64,000 nt of DNA from an uncultured Acidobacteriota bacterium (GCA_903847975.1 CAINFC010000086.1:1-64000), one strand, 5' to 3'; shown: positions 28,878 through 38,881, numbered from the stretch's first letter. Made by a program: numbers and translations. Notes: generated by a model from the letters alone, not told the origin.

Positions 28878-30071
28878 ATGTTCAGCATGATTTTCTTATA
28901 TCTGGTCTGCATCGGTCTTCTGTGGTGGGTATATTGCGGCTATATCTACTACCTCTTTTTATACAACCTGTTTCGTCGCAGCGCCGATAATCGCCTACAG
29001 ATCGAACATTATCCGAAGCTGGCCGTTCTTGTTCCTTTTTATAATGAAAGCGAATGGATAGAAGAAAAGTTCAATAATCTTGTAGAGCTCGCCTACCCGC
29101 CGGACCGTTTGTCATTTGTTTTTATCGACGGTGGCTCTACGGACGGTTCCCGGGAGAAGATCCAACGCCTGGTTGACGGGCAAGAGTCTCCGGAGAGGTT
29201 CGTATTAATGCGTTCCCGCGTTCAGGGGAGAACCCATCAGCTGAATGAGGCCATGCAAACGGTGCAGGCCGATATCCTGGTGCAAACGGACGTCGACTCG
29301 CTTCTTGAAAAAGACTGCCTTCTCTGGATGATCAATGAATTCCAGAAAGATCCCAAGATCGGGGTTGTCGGTGCTTATATCCAGCCGCTCAAAGCAACGC
29401 CGCTGGAAACCAAGTATTGGGCCTACCAGAACCTGATCCGCTGGCTGGAAAGCAATACCTATTCTACCTCCATTGTGATCGGCCCCTGCTATGCCTTCCG
29501 AAGCTGCCTGATCCGGGAATTTCCAGAGGACTGTGCCGCAGACGATATCTATACCTGCTTTTGGGCCAATGCCGGCGGGTGGAAAGCCAAATACCTTTTC
29601 GAAGCCAAAGGATACGAACTCCGTACTCCGCGGGACATTTTTGAACTGCTTCGCCACAAATTCCGAAAGTCGAACGGGTACATCATCGAACTTTTGCGTT
29701 TCTGTTACCGCTTTCCCACTTTTAATACCCGGTGGAAGATCATCTACTTTACAAAGATCCTGCAGATCTTATGGATTCCGTTTCTGCTGCTTTTTTTGGC
29801 CATGCTCAGTTTGAATTTCGCCCTGATCGGTCTCACCTACCTTGCCCTGGTCGGTTGCATGATGGTTTTCATGCTGGCGAATCTGCTGGCCACCAGCCTT
29901 CTGCTGAAAATCAATCTTGGCAAGATCGACAGCAAAAAATTGAAAGGCGGCATGATCACCTCCTTCCTGTACACCAATTTCATTTTATTTTTTTCCGTTC
30001 TGAGTTACTGGTTCTTTTTCCAGCACGATAAGCCGGAAAAAGTCAATTGGTCCAAAGAAAAACAGGTTTAG
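28878..30071 (+). CDS. Membrane glycosyltransferase family 2
   Basis: 397 aa. An N-terminal membrane helix (about 1-35) is followed by a GT-A domain: LAVLVPFYNESEWIEEKF, IDGGSTDGS, the DxD-type motif QTDVDS, and a Q/RxxRW-like region, then three or four C-terminal helices. The topology matches processive or lipid-linked sugar transferases at the inner membrane. The product is unknown. It is the first gene of a three-gene cluster (9-bp gap to the next). Codons look less GC-biased than those of flanking housekeeping genes. Confidence 0.88.
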   Translation: MFSMIFLYLVCIGLLWWVYCGYIYYLFLYNLFRRSADNRLQIEHYPKLAVLVPFYNESEWIEEKFNNLVELAYPPDRLSFVFIDGGSTDGSREKIQRLVDGQESPERFVLMRSRVQGRTHQLNEAMQTVQADILVQTDVDSLLEKDCLLWMINEFQKDPKIGVVGAYIQPLKATPLETKYWAYQNLIRWLESNTYSTSIVIGPCYAFRSCLIREFPEDCAADDIYTCFWANAGGWKAKYLFEAKGYELRTPRDIFELLRHKFRKSNGYIIELLRFCYRFPTFNTRWKIIYFTKILQILWIPFLLLFLAMLSLNFALIGLTYLALVGCMMVFMLANLLATSLLLKINLGKIDSKKLKGGMITSFLYTNFILFFSVLSYWFFFQHDKPEKVNWSKEKQV

Positions 30072-30080
30072 ATTTCCCTC

Positions 30081-31616
30081 ATGAAGCCAACCAACAATCG
30101 TCGTCAAGCGGACGTTTTACTGATCCACCCACCCTGGTTTCGGTTGCAGGGGTCGAACTTGATCCCATTTCCTGCCGGCCCCTGCCACATTGCCGCCGTC
30201 CTGGAAAAAGCGGGAATTTCCTCCCTGGTCTGGAATGGCGACTACGATTTCCAACCCGTGATGAGCATGGGGGGCACCAATCTTATCAATACCCGGGAAT
30301 TGGTCCAGGCACACACCCATTACCTTACGGTGCTGGAGAACCTCCAGCATCCCATTTGGTCCGAGGTTCTTTCGATTATCCAAATCGTACAGCCCAAAGC
30401 GATCGGGATTTCTTCCTATACGGCTTCCTACAAATCGGCCTGCAACCTCGCCCGGGTCATTAAGAGAGCCTATCCGCAGCTTCCTGTCGTTCTGGGTGGT
30501 ATTCACCCCACCATCGCCGTGGATGAAATCCTCTCCGCCACACGGCTTTTCGATGTTCTCGCTCTTGGGGAATCGGAAAAGAATGTCGTTTCCCTTTTCT
30601 CCTACCTGATCGAACATGGGCTGCGGCAGGAAGGCCTTGCCTCCATAAAGGGCATTGCCTATTGGGCGGATCAAATCGTGAAAACCGAACCGGCGGAAAT
30701 CGAACCAACCCTGGACAACATACCGTTTCCCGCCCGGCATTTAATGATCGATGTCGACCAAATGCCTCCCGCAGCTCATCAGGCGATCTACGGCTTCCGC
30801 GGCTGCCCCTATCAGTGTATTTTCTGCGCCTCTTTCAATTTGTTCGGCAGGAAGCCCCGGCTGCGATCGGCGGCTAGTATCGTCCGGGAAATGAGACAGG
30901 TCCACCGGCAGTTTGGTACCAAGTATTTTTATATCTGTGATGACCTGTTTTTATATGATCGCCAGCGCGTTCTGGAATTTTGCCGGCTGCTTGGCAGTGC
31001 CCGGCCCCGATTGTATTTTTCTTTGCAGACACGCGGCGAAATGATGGACAGCGAACTTCTGGCCTCGCTGAAAAAAGCCGGATGCCAGCATATCGCCGTG
31101 GGTGTTGAGGTTGGGGACGAAGAGATTCGGAAGAAAATCAAGAAGGGAAACACGGTGGAACAGATGCGGAAGGCCTCCACCATGATCCGGGCCCACGGCC
31201 TTCGGATGTCCGGGTTTTTCATGTTTGGTTTTCCATGGGAAACCAAAGAGCACATGACGAAAACTCTCGACCTCATGGAGGAGATCGACCCGTTTATTGC
31301 CTTTCCCTACATTGTCACCCCGGCGTACGGTACGGAGTTGAATAAGATCGCCCAACAGATGGAGTTGATCCCACACCACCTGGATCTTTCCTCCTTCTCG
31401 CACACCAGCCCGAAAATGGGACTCACCCAGAACATCCCGGAGGAAGAAAAAGAGCAGCTTATCGACCATATTTTGCAGAGGTTCTCCCGACATAATAAAA
31501 GGAATCTGCGCTTTGATTTCTTCCGGCGCCCCCTCTTTTATTTCTATTTCGTGCGGGATTCCGGCATTCTGAAATCGCCTCGGACCATTTTCCACTATTT
31601 GAAAAATCTCTTTTAG
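30081..31616 (+). CDS. B12-binding-domain radical SAM protein
   Basis: 511 aa. The N-terminal B12-binding fold opens VLLIHPPWFR and includes AIGISSYTASYKSA and VVLGGIHPTIAVDEIL. The radical SAM core has the CX3CX2C cluster motif in GCPYQCIFCASF, then the TIM-barrel strands (FYICDDLFLYD, HIAVGVEVGDEEIRK, MSGFFMFGFPWET). Family members methylate unactivated carbons or rearrange lipid and sugar skeletons. Flanked by a GT2 and a GT-C-like protein, it probably modifies a lipid or glycan. The substrate is not deducible. Confidence 0.9.
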   Translation: MKPTNNRRQADVLLIHPPWFRLQGSNLIPFPAGPCHIAAVLEKAGISSLVWNGDYDFQPVMSMGGTNLINTRELVQAHTHYLTVLENLQHPIWSEVLSIIQIVQPKAIGISSYTASYKSACNLARVIKRAYPQLPVVLGGIHPTIAVDEILSATRLFDVLALGESEKNVVSLFSYLIEHGLRQEGLASIKGIAYWADQIVKTEPAEIEPTLDNIPFPARHLMIDVDQMPPAAHQAIYGFRGCPYQCIFCASFNLFGRKPRLRSAASIVREMRQVHRQFGTKYFYICDDLFLYDRQRVLEFCRLLGSARPRLYFSLQTRGEMMDSELLASLKKAGCQHIAVGVEVGDEEIRKKIKKGNTVEQMRKASTMIRAHGLRMSGFFMFGFPWETKEHMTKTLDLMEEIDPFIAFPYIVTPAYGTELNKIAQQMELIPHHLDLSSFSHTSPKMGLTQNIPEEEKEQLIDHILQRFSRHNKRNLRFDFFRRPLFYFYFVRDSGILKSPRTIFHYLKNLF

Positions 31617-31710
31617 AAGCAGCGCGGCCGGATCCGGGCGGCCGGGCTATCCGGTTTGTTGCGCACGAAGACATGTCTGTCTGCAGGTACGGATCTATCG
31701 GGAAACATCG

Positions 31711-33249
31711 ATGCAAACCACCCCCCAGACCATCCTCCCGTTTGTAAGACGGCATGGTCCGCCCGGGGCCGCCATTCTTTTGTCGCTGCTTGCAGCCGTG
31801 TGGGTGGCAAGCGCCGGGACATGGGTTTTGCTGGGCCCCTCCCTGGTGCAGTTTACCAGTTCACAGGTTTTCTATCCGCAGATGAACCGCTACTATGACG
31901 ACCAGGGGAAAGCCATTCTTGCGGGGCGCCTGGATGTCCCCTGCGAAAGCATTCAGCCCGAGGCCTTCGTTGTGGAAGATCGATGTTATGGCTATTTCGG
32001 AATCGCTCCTTCGCTTCTGCGGATTCCGCTGAACCTTCTTTTTCCCCGATATTACGGACAATGGGAAACCCTATCCATGCTGACGGCAAGTACCGGATTG
32101 TTGTGTCTGGCGTATGCCATGCTGCTTGCCTTGCTGCGACTCGCCTTCACGACGCCGTCGTTCCCCGGGACCGGCGATCCGCGTTACCTCTTTTTATTCC
32201 TGCTGGTTTTGGGTCTGGGAAGCCCGACCATTTTCCTTCAGAGTCGAACGGTTCTTTATCACGAGGCAATTCTCTGGTCCTGCACATTCGCCGCGGGATG
32301 TTTCTTCTTTTTACTCCGCTTTCTCGAAAGCCGGCGCACTCTCTGGCTGTTGGCCGCCGGCGGGATGGCCCTTCTTGCAATTCACTCGCGATTGCTTGCC
32401 GGAATGGCAGCGGTGACCGCCTGCAGCCTGGTCCCGTTACTGGATTCTTTTTCGAAAAGGGACCTTGCTCCAGGGAAAGAAAAAGGATCTCCTTTTTCCT
32501 TTTTACGTCATAAAGCGAACTGGCTGGGCCTGGCGATAGGCCTGCTGTCCGTACTTTCCTTCTACGGGATCGCCTACGCCAAATTCGGAGTCTTCGAGTC
32601 CAATCCCCTGCGCTACAGCTCCGCCTACACGCCGGAACGTCAAAAAGTATTCGGAGGGAAAGCGCTTCACCTGGAGAACTTTTTCTGGAATGTGGACAAC
32701 TACTTCGGGTGGCATGGACCGGATATCGGTGTGGCGAAGCGGCGCGATACGTCGCCGACAGCAGAGGCCCGGCAGCGTTTTCCAGGAGCGAAAATTGATG
32801 ACGTGGAGGGGTTCATGAGCCTGCCGGTGGGTATGACGGCGCTGTTGCTGTTATCCCTTTTCGGTCTTTGGACGCTTTACCGGCAGGGTCGGCATCGGTT
32901 GGCTTTCTCCGTCCTGCTCCTTTGTTCTTTGCTGGGGCCGGCCGGTCTGCTCTTTTTCATTTACCTCTCCTACCGTTATTACCACGAGTACGTTTTGTTT
33001 TTCATCCTTGCCGGTGGCCTTGGGGTAATTGGCCTGAGCACCCGACCCGGGAATTCCCTGGTGAACATGGTTTTGACGGCATCGGCCTCCGTCAACATCG
33101 TGTTGAACGTGCTCTTCTCCATTGAAAACCAGATCAACGATACCAATCTCGGTCCGACCATCCCGCCGATGCTGGAAAAAGTAAAAGCCATCCATTCCTG
33201 GCTTACGGCAGTATCCGAGGCTCTGATCGCACTGTTTCGGGGCGGCTAG
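31711..33249 (+). CDS. Polytopic membrane protein, GT-C glycosyltransferase-like
   Basis: 512 aa with about 10-12 transmembrane segments. The first periplasmic loop ([19 protein letters not shown]) and a long loop near 310-350 with charged and aromatic residues resemble polyprenol-dependent mannosyltransferase-type GT-C enzymes, but no definitive motif was recognised. No paralogue is in the window. It is probably the last gene of the GT2/radical SAM cluster, 94 bp downstream of the latter. Confidence 0.65.
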   Translation: MQTTPQTILPFVRRHGPPGAAILLSLLAAVWVASAGTWVLLGPSLVQFTSSQVFYPQMNRYYDDQGKAILAGRLDVPCESIQPEAFVVEDRCYGYFGIAPSLLRIPLNLLFPRYYGQWETLSMLTASTGLLCLAYAMLLALLRLAFTTPSFPGTGDPRYLFLFLLVLGLGSPTIFLQSRTVLYHEAILWSCTFAAGCFFFLLRFLESRRTLWLLAAGGMALLAIHSRLLAGMAAVTACSLVPLLDSFSKRDLAPGKEKGSPFSFLRHKANWLGLAIGLLSVLSFYGIAYAKFGVFESNPLRYSSAYTPERQKVFGGKALHLENFFWNVDNYFGWHGPDIGVAKRRDTSPTAEARQRFPGAKIDDVEGFMSLPVGMTALLLLSLFGLWTLYRQGRHRLAFSVLLLCSLLGPAGLLFFIYLSYRYYHEYVLFFILAGGLGVIGLSTRPGNSLVNMVLTASASVNIVLNVLFSIENQINDTNLGPTIPPMLEKVKAIHSWLTAVSEALIALFRGG

Positions 33250-33329
33250 GGGTCCGGCCTGAAAAAGAGAGCCATCCGCATTACATGTTTCTTTCCCATG
33301 GATTTCCTTGTTGCATGGCGGAAATAACG

Positions 33330-33580
33330 GAATGCGGGTGTCGCCGATATATTGCAGCGGTTCATAGCAGGGGCAGTCCATGTAGGTCTCGTGGGCGCAG
33401 AGAGGCGGGCGGTGCGCCAGCCGATATCCAGAAACCTGCCGATGCGGGAGTCGTCCGCCTCCGTCCGGGCCTTTCTTTGAAACGGATCGCCCACGGCCAC
33501 GGCGCGCAGATCGTCCAGGCGCAGCGGCTCCTCGGCGGTCGCGCACCTTATGCTCCAGGTAGCGGCAGGTGCGCGACCAT
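33330..33580 (-). pseudogene. Shard of a GH78 alpha-L-rhamnosidase-like gene
   Basis: About 250 bases align closely with 40400-40646 inside the intact GH78 gene. Translated pieces on the minus strand such as [20 protein letters not shown] match [20 protein letters not shown] of that protein. Indels (for example two extra bases at the GCAGAGAGGCGGGC position, and one near 33540) break the frame. There is no start or stop and the similarity ends sharply on both sides. It is a relic of a duplicated or recombined GH78 gene. Confidence 0.88.
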
Positions 33581-33724
33581 TACCTTCCGTTGCCTTTGAA
33601 GGCTACAAGATTCGTCTGCCGGCGCAAGCCGGATCTGCCCTGACCCGCCGCAAAGCCACCGGAGGATCACCCTCCTCCCCGGATTCTGCTCCCGACAGTT
33701 TCCCGCCTCCCTCCTGACCCCCCC

Positions 33725-33754
33725 GTTTCTACTTGCTTTCGCTGCCACAGCGCC
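33725..33754. repeat. 30-bp degenerate repeat, copy 1
   Basis: GTTTCTACTTGCTTTCGCTG at the start of this segment matches 39159-39188 at 24 of 30 positions by eye, with all differences being transitions. The two copies flank the kinase/PP2C regulator pair. Confidence 0.4.
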
Positions 33755-33827
33755 TTATCATTGCCGAGTGGGAAGAAAAATGGAAAAAGCGATCGCCCAT
33801 CCATCAAAGCAGTAACAGGGGCCAAAC

Positions 33828-36800
33828 ATGAATTTCGGAACAGGAAAAACGATGAAATGCACTCTGCTTTTTCTGATCCTCATCCTGGCCGGGGGCCGGG
33901 CTGTTTCGGGCGCGGAAACCGGTACTCCCCTCATGACCGCCTATTCCTGCAAGGAAACCGGCGGGCATCCGCAGCACTGGGACATCATCCAGGATGACCG
34001 CGGCGTCATGTACATCGGCAACGGAACGGGAGTTCAGGAATTCGACGGATCCACCTGGCGGATGATTCTGCTGACCAACCGGTCTTTTGCCCGCTCCTTT
34101 GCCAAGGACAGGGACGGCCGCATCTATGTGGGGGGAGGAGGAGAAATCGGGTTTCTGGAGCCGGACCTCTCGGGCCGGATGCAGTTTGTCTCCCTGTTGA
34201 ATCGGGTGGAGGAAAAGGACCGGAACTTTACCGGCGTTCTTTGCACCCGCTCCACTCCGGAAGGAATATATTTTCTATCACAGGAAAAGCTGTTTCGTTT
34301 TCAAGCCCGTAAAGATCCCGCGGATCAGGAAGGCCGAACCTCTGCATGGACGGTAAAAACCTGGCAGCCGCCGAGTACTTTCCGAAGTCTTTTTTGGGTG
34401 GACGGGACTTTGTACGTCCAGCAGTCCGGCTCCGGCCTGATGAAAATGCAAAACGATTCCCTGGTGAAAGTTCCGGGCAGCGAGCTGTTTGCCGAGCAGC
34501 GAATGCCATTTCTGCTTCCATACCCCGGGCGGCCGGACACCTACCTGGCCGCTGGTGTGATGAACGGTCTTTTTCTCTGGCACAATGGAGTTTTTTCCCC
34601 TTTTCGCACCGAAGTCGACGAATCCCTGCACAAGGGTCTGCTCACGTCGGGCTTCTGGCTTCCGGACGGCTGTCTTGCTGTAGGAACGGCAGCAAAAGGC
34701 ATTTTCATCCTCGATCCGGCCGGAGTCGTCCGCCTGCACCTCACCCAAAACTCCGGATTGGTATCCAATGGCGTTACCGCCCTGTATCTGGACCGTCAAA
34801 AAAACCTCTGGGGGGCCGGCGACGGCGGCACGACCATCGTGGAATACAACTCTTCCCTTTCTCAATTTACCTCGCCTTCCTTCCCCTCGACCTTTATCCG
34901 GTTCAAGGATGTTTTTTATATCGGATCGAACGGAGGCCTGTTTTCCCTGGAGCCGAATGCGCAATTCAAGCTGCTGGCCGGAACATCCGAAATGGCCCAG
35001 TCTTTTCAGTTTCTGCAGATAAAACAGGAGCTTTTCGTAACCACCGGACTGGGGATTTGTCAGGTGGACGACCGGAAGGCCAGGCTGGTTTTACCAACTA
35101 CGAAGGATAACGTTGCCTTTACTGCTTTGTTTCATTCCCGAACGATCGGCGAGGACATCCTGGCCGGAGCCGGAAATGGAGCCTGTGTTCTGCGCTACGA
35201 TCCCACACATCCGAACCGGTTGACCCTGAAGGAACGAATCCAGGGACTGCACGAATATATCTATACCGTTGCAGAACCGGAACCGGGTACTTTCTGGCTG
35301 GGGACATTCGATGAGGGGACCATCCGCCTCCGAAAGAAAGGATCCGATTTTCGCGATGCCAATATCGACCGGTTCGGGACGGCGCACAATCTCCCGGCCG
35401 GTTCGGTATTTACCTACCTTGTATCCGGGCGCCTTTGTTTCACTACCATGCAGGGAGTCTATCGCTTCGACGAGTCCCGGAAAAAATTCGAACCCGACCC
35501 GCTGTTTGCCGGCATCGGCCTGGGAGCCAATCCGGCGGAAGGTATCCTGGCGGGGGATGCCGCAGGAAACATCTGGGTCAATCTCGGCCGAGAGACGGCT
35601 CTGTTGAAAAAAATGCCGGATGGCGGCTTTCGGCTCGATAAACAGGTTTTATCCCGATTCGGGGAGGACACGGTTTTTTCGATCTACGCGGAACCGAACC
35701 ACACCGTCTGGTTCGGAACCCTGAACCACGTCTTCCGCTATATACCGCAGGCATCGCCGCAAGCCGTTCCGCCCAACCCCACCCTGCTCCGGCGTATTGC
35801 TCTGGCAGACGGCGCTCCTGTCTTTTCCGGTTCCCGCTTCCCACTCTTCCCCGACCAGTGGGATCTGCCCTATTCTTCCAATGAATTGCATTTCGAATTC
35901 GCCTTGCCCTCCTATCTGAATTCGAAGGCCAACGAGTTCCAAAGCAAGCTGGAGGGATTCGACACCCGCTTTTCGGAGTGGAGCCGGGAAACAAAACGCT
36001 ATTACACCAATCTCCCTGCGGGTTCCTACCGCTTTCTCGTCCGGGCCAGAAATATAAGCGGCCAGGAGAGCGCCCCGGCGGATTTTGCCTTCACGATCCG
36101 CTCGCCCTGGTACCGGACCTGGATCGCCTATGCGGCTTACGTCGTCGGAGTGCTGATGCTGTTCCTGGGAGTGGTGCGGCTGCGGACCCGCCGGTTGCAG
36201 GAGAAAAGCGAGGCTCTGGAACGAACGGTCCGGGAGCGCACGGCGGAAATCCAGGCACAGAAGGAGAATATCGAGCAGCTCAGCATAATCGGCCGCAACA
36301 TCACCGATAAGCTTTCCAGCAAGGACATCATCGATACGGTCTATGAGAATGTCAATAAACTCATGGACGCTTCGGTGTTCGGAATCGGGCTGCATTCCCC
36401 CGAAACGCAGGCCCTGATCTTCCCGGCCACCAGGGAAAAGGGGCAAAGCCTGGAGGAATTCTCCGTTCCTCTCCGCGACGAAAACCGGCTGGCGGTCTGG
36501 TGCTTCCGGAACCGGGAAGAGGTTTTTATCAACGATTACCGCCGTGATTTTTCGCGCTACATCCATCAAATCCTGCCGGCGGTTGCCGGCGAGAATCCCG
36601 AATCGATCCTTTACCTTCCGCTGCAGCACAAGGACCGGGTGATCGGAGTGATTACCGCACAGAGCTTTCTGAAAAATTCCTACACCGAATACCATCGGAA
36701 CATCCTCCGGAACCTGGCCACCTACAGCGCCATCGCCCTGGAAAACGCCGAGGCCTTCGGCAAGGTCAACCAGCTGCTGCAGGATCTGCAGGCCACGCAG

Positions 36801-37577
36801 CAAAAGCTGATCACCCAGTCCAAGCTGGCGGCGCTGGGGGCGCTTACCGCCGGGATTGCCCATGAGATCAAGAACCCCCTGAATTTCGTCAACAACTTTG
36901 CCGCCCTGTTGCAGAAATTCCTCCGGGAGCTCGAACGGGAGCTGGAACGGGATTCACCGGACAGGAATGCCATCCGGGAAATTCTGAAAATCCTGGATCA
37001 GAATGCGGAAAAGATCGGTGAGCACGGCAAAAGGGCCGACAGCATCGTGCGCAGCATGCTGCAGCACTCCCGCGGCAAATCAGGGGACCGCCAGGAAACG
37101 GACCTGAACGCACTTCTTGCGGAAGACGTCCAGCTGGCCTATCACGGCATGCGAGCCCAGGACAGCCGCTTTAATATTGCCATCGAGACGGATTTCGACC
37201 CGGGCATCGGCAAGATCAAGGTGGTGCCGCAGGAAATCAGCCGGGTTTTTCTGAACATCATCTCCAATGCCTGCTATGAAGCCGACCGAAAGAAGTCTGC
37301 GGCTGGAGCCGGATTCACTCCCAGGCTCCAGGTGCGCAGCCGCAGCCTGGGCGATCGCGTGGAAATTCGTATCCGGGACAACGGGGATGGGGTTCCGGCA
37401 TCGATTCGTGATAAATTGTTCACTCCCTTCTTCACGACCAAGCCTACGGGCCAGGGAACCGGTCTGGGGCTATCGATCAGCTATGACATCATCGTTCATC
37501 AGCATCACGGCCAGCTCTTTTTTGAGAGCGAGGAGGGTAGCTACACCGAGTTCATTATCCAATTGCCGGTCAAATAA
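33828..37577 (+). CDS. Propeller-Y_Y_Y sensor histidine kinase with GAF domain
   Basis: 1249 aa. A Sec signal (about 8-28) is followed by a large periplasmic two-component-regulator propeller (about 40-700; repeats such as IIQDDRGVMYIGNGTGVQEFDG and ALYLDRQKNLWGAGDGG), a Y_Y_Y domain (about 690-760, NELHFEFALPSYLN), one TM helix (about 765-785) and a coiled coil. The cytoplasmic part has a GAF domain (about 830-970), HisKA with H1012 in GIAHEIKNPLNF, and HATPase (NIISNACYEA, DNGDGVP, GTGLGLSISYDI). Periplasmic propeller sensors typically detect glycan fragments. Unlike Bacteroidota hybrids it has no receiver or AraC domain; the partner is the next gene. An ATG at 33852 is an alternative start. 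Confidence 0.93.
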   Translation: MNFGTGKTMKCTLLFLILILAGGRAVSGAETGTPLMTAYSCKETGGHPQHWDIIQDDRGVMYIGNGTGVQEFDGSTWRMILLTNRSFARSFAKDRDGRIYVGGGGEIGFLEPDLSGRMQFVSLLNRVEEKDRNFTGVLCTRSTPEGIYFLSQEKLFRFQARKDPADQEGRTSAWTVKTWQPPSTFRSLFWVDGTLYVQQSGSGLMKMQNDSLVKVPGSELFAEQRMPFLLPYPGRPDTYLAAGVMNGLFLWHNGVFSPFRTEVDESLHKGLLTSGFWLPDGCLAVGTAAKGIFILDPAGVVRLHLTQNSGLVSNGVTALYLDRQKNLWGAGDGGTTIVEYNSSLSQFTSPSFPSTFIRFKDVFYIGSNGGLFSLEPNAQFKLLAGTSEMAQSFQFLQIKQELFVTTGLGICQVDDRKARLVLPTTKDNVAFTALFHSRTIGEDILAGAGNGACVLRYDPTHPNRLTLKERIQGLHEYIYTVAEPEPGTFWLGTFDEGTIRLRKKGSDFRDANIDRFGTAHNLPAGSVFTYLVSGRLCFTTMQGVYRFDESRKKFEPDPLFAGIGLGANPAEGILAGDAAGNIWVNLGRETALLKKMPDGGFRLDKQVLSRFGEDTVFSIYAEPNHTVWFGTLNHVFRYIPQASPQAVPPNPTLLRRIALADGAPVFSGSRFPLFPDQWDLPYSSNELHFEFALPSYLNSKANEFQSKLEGFDTRFSEWSRETKRYYTNLPAGSYRFLVRARNISGQESAPADFAFTIRSPWYRTWIAYAAYVVGVLMLFLGVVRLRTRRLQEKSEALERTVRERTAEIQAQKENIEQLSIIGRNITDKLSSKDIIDTVYENVNKLMDASVFGIGLHSPETQALIFPATREKGQSLEEFSVPLRDENRLAVWCFRNREEVFINDYRRDFSRYIHQILPAVAGENPESILYLPLQHKDRVIGVITAQSFLKNSYTEYHRNILRNLATYSAIALENAEAFGKVNQLLQDLQATQQKLITQSKLAALGALTAGIAHEIKNPLNFVNNFAALLQKFLRELERELERDSPDRNAIREILKILDQNAEKIGEHGKRADSIVRSMLQHSRGKSGDRQETDLNALLAEDVQLAYHGMRAQDSRFNIAIETDFDPGIGKIKVVPQEISRVFLNIISNACYEADRKKSAAGAGFTPRLQVRSRSLGDRVEIRIRDNGDGVPASIRDKLFTPFFTTKPTGQGTGLGLSISYDIIVHQHHGQLFFESEEGSYTEFIIQLPVK

Positions 37578-37598
37578 ATCGAGAGCGGGGAAAGAGAA

Positions 37599-38768
37599 AT
37601 GGCGGTAAAAATCCTGGTAGTCGACGATGAGCCCGATTTGGAGCTGCTGATCGAACTGAACTTCCGACGGCAGATTGCCGACGGCGAATTCCGTTTTGTC
37701 TTTGCCCGCAACGGGCTGGAAGCTCTGCAGAAGCTGGAGCGGGACGAGGCCATCGAGCTGATTCTGACCGACATCAATATGCCGGAAATGGATGGTTTGA
37801 CCCTGTTGAGCCGCATCCGGGAGCGGGAGAATCCTCTTTTCCGCTCCATCATCGTCTCGGCCTACGGAGATATCGACAACATACGCACCGCCATGAATCG
37901 CGGAGCCTTCGATTTCGTCATCAAGCCGATCGACCTGACCGATCTGGAAATTACCATCCGAAAGTCCCTGCAGGATCTGGCTGTTCTCAAGGACGCCATC
38001 CGTTCGCGCGATCAGCTGACGGTGATCAAAAACGAGCTTTCCATCGCCAACGAAATTCAGACCTCGATTTTACCCAGGAACTTTCCTGCCTTCCCCGACC
38101 GCCAAGAGTTCGATATCTTTGCCCAGATGATCCCGGCCCGGGAAGTCGGCGGAGATTTGTACGATTTCTTTCCCATCGACAAAAACCGCATCGGGTTGAT
38201 TATCGGAGATGTTTCCGGAAAAGGAATCCCGGCCGCCATGTTTATGGCTGTCAGCAAAACGCTGCTGAAAGCTACAGCCATCAAAGGAATCTCCGCCGAT
38301 ACCTGCCTGGGACTGGTGAATAACATTCTCGTGGAAGAAAGCCTGCCTTCCATGTTTGTCACCGTTTTCTACGGGGTATTCGACACCCGAAACGGGGTGC
38401 TGGAATATTGCAGCGGCGGACACTGTCCCGGATATGTGATCAGCCGGGCAGGCGAAGTCCGGCAGCTCAAAGCAAAAGGCGGCCTGGTTTTGGGAATCCT
38501 GGCCGATTTTGAGTATGAGGCCAACCTCATAACTCTTCAGCCGGGAGACACCCTTTTTCTCTATACAGACGGGATTACCGAAGCCAATAACTGTCAGGAG
38601 GAGATGTTTGAAGAGCAGAGACTTGAGAATGCACTCCAGCGCCATCATTCTCTGGACACAACTTCCCTGGTACAGCGGTTGATCCGGGACGTTCAGGAAT
38701 ATTCCCGCGGTGCCGAGCAGCACGATGACATCACCTGTTTGGCTCTCCGTTATCTGCCCAAAGCGTAA
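37599..38768 (+). CDS. Response regulator with PP2C/SpoIIE phosphatase output (RsbU-like)
   Basis: 389 aa. The receiver domain (1-125) has the acidic DDE cluster near the start, D58 in LTDINMPEMDG, and a Lys in VIKPID. A linker helix leads to a SpoIIE-type PP2C phosphatase (about 165-385) with AREVGGDLYDFF, LIIGDVSGKGIPAAMFM, LFLYTDGITEANN and HDDITCLAL, which carry the metal-binding Asp residues. RsbU-like enzymes dephosphorylate a STAS anti-anti-sigma protein, releasing an alternative sigma factor. No STAS or RsbW gene is in the window. It lies 21 bp after the kinase. Confidence 0.94.
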   Translation: MAVKILVVDDEPDLELLIELNFRRQIADGEFRFVFARNGLEALQKLERDEAIELILTDINMPEMDGLTLLSRIRERENPLFRSIIVSAYGDIDNIRTAMNRGAFDFVIKPIDLTDLEITIRKSLQDLAVLKDAIRSRDQLTVIKNELSIANEIQTSILPRNFPAFPDRQEFDIFAQMIPAREVGGDLYDFFPIDKNRIGLIIGDVSGKGIPAAMFMAVSKTLLKATAIKGISADTCLGLVNNILVEESLPSMFVTVFYGVFDTRNGVLEYCSGGHCPGYVISRAGEVRQLKAKGGLVLGILADFEYEANLITLQPGDTLFLYTDGITEANNCQEEMFEEQRLENALQRHHSLDTTSLVQRLIRDVQEYSRGAEQHDDITCLALRYLPKA

Positions 38769-38803
38769 AAAATGGAATACGGGATGAACGGGGAGAGCGG
38801 ACT

Positions 38804-38881
38804 TTACCCGGTAACGGGGATCTCGGCGGGGATGGAATAATCCTTGCGGTCGAAGCGGATATAGGGGGGGCGGAACGCCCC
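38804..38881 (-). pseudogene. Possible remnant of an IS21-type transposase C-terminus
   Basis: The minus strand reads GAFRPPYIRFDRKDYSIPAE... to a stop at 38804. A motif of the type PPYxRFDxNDYSIP occurs in the C-terminal beta-barrel of IS21 (IstA) transposases. The open frame extends only about 32 codons and is closed by a stop just upstream. No terminal repeats or istB gene remain. The call rests on one motif. Confidence 0.4.

Larger units (their letters stand above)
33250..33827. other. Intergenic region with gene debris
   Basis: 578 bases without an intact gene. It contains the GH78 shard (33330-33580) and, at 33725-33754, a 30-base segment with a diverged copy at 39159-39188 beyond the two-component genes. 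Otherwise nothing is recognised. The promoter of the sensor kinase must lie in the last 100 bases but no clear boxes are seen. Confidence 0.5.
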
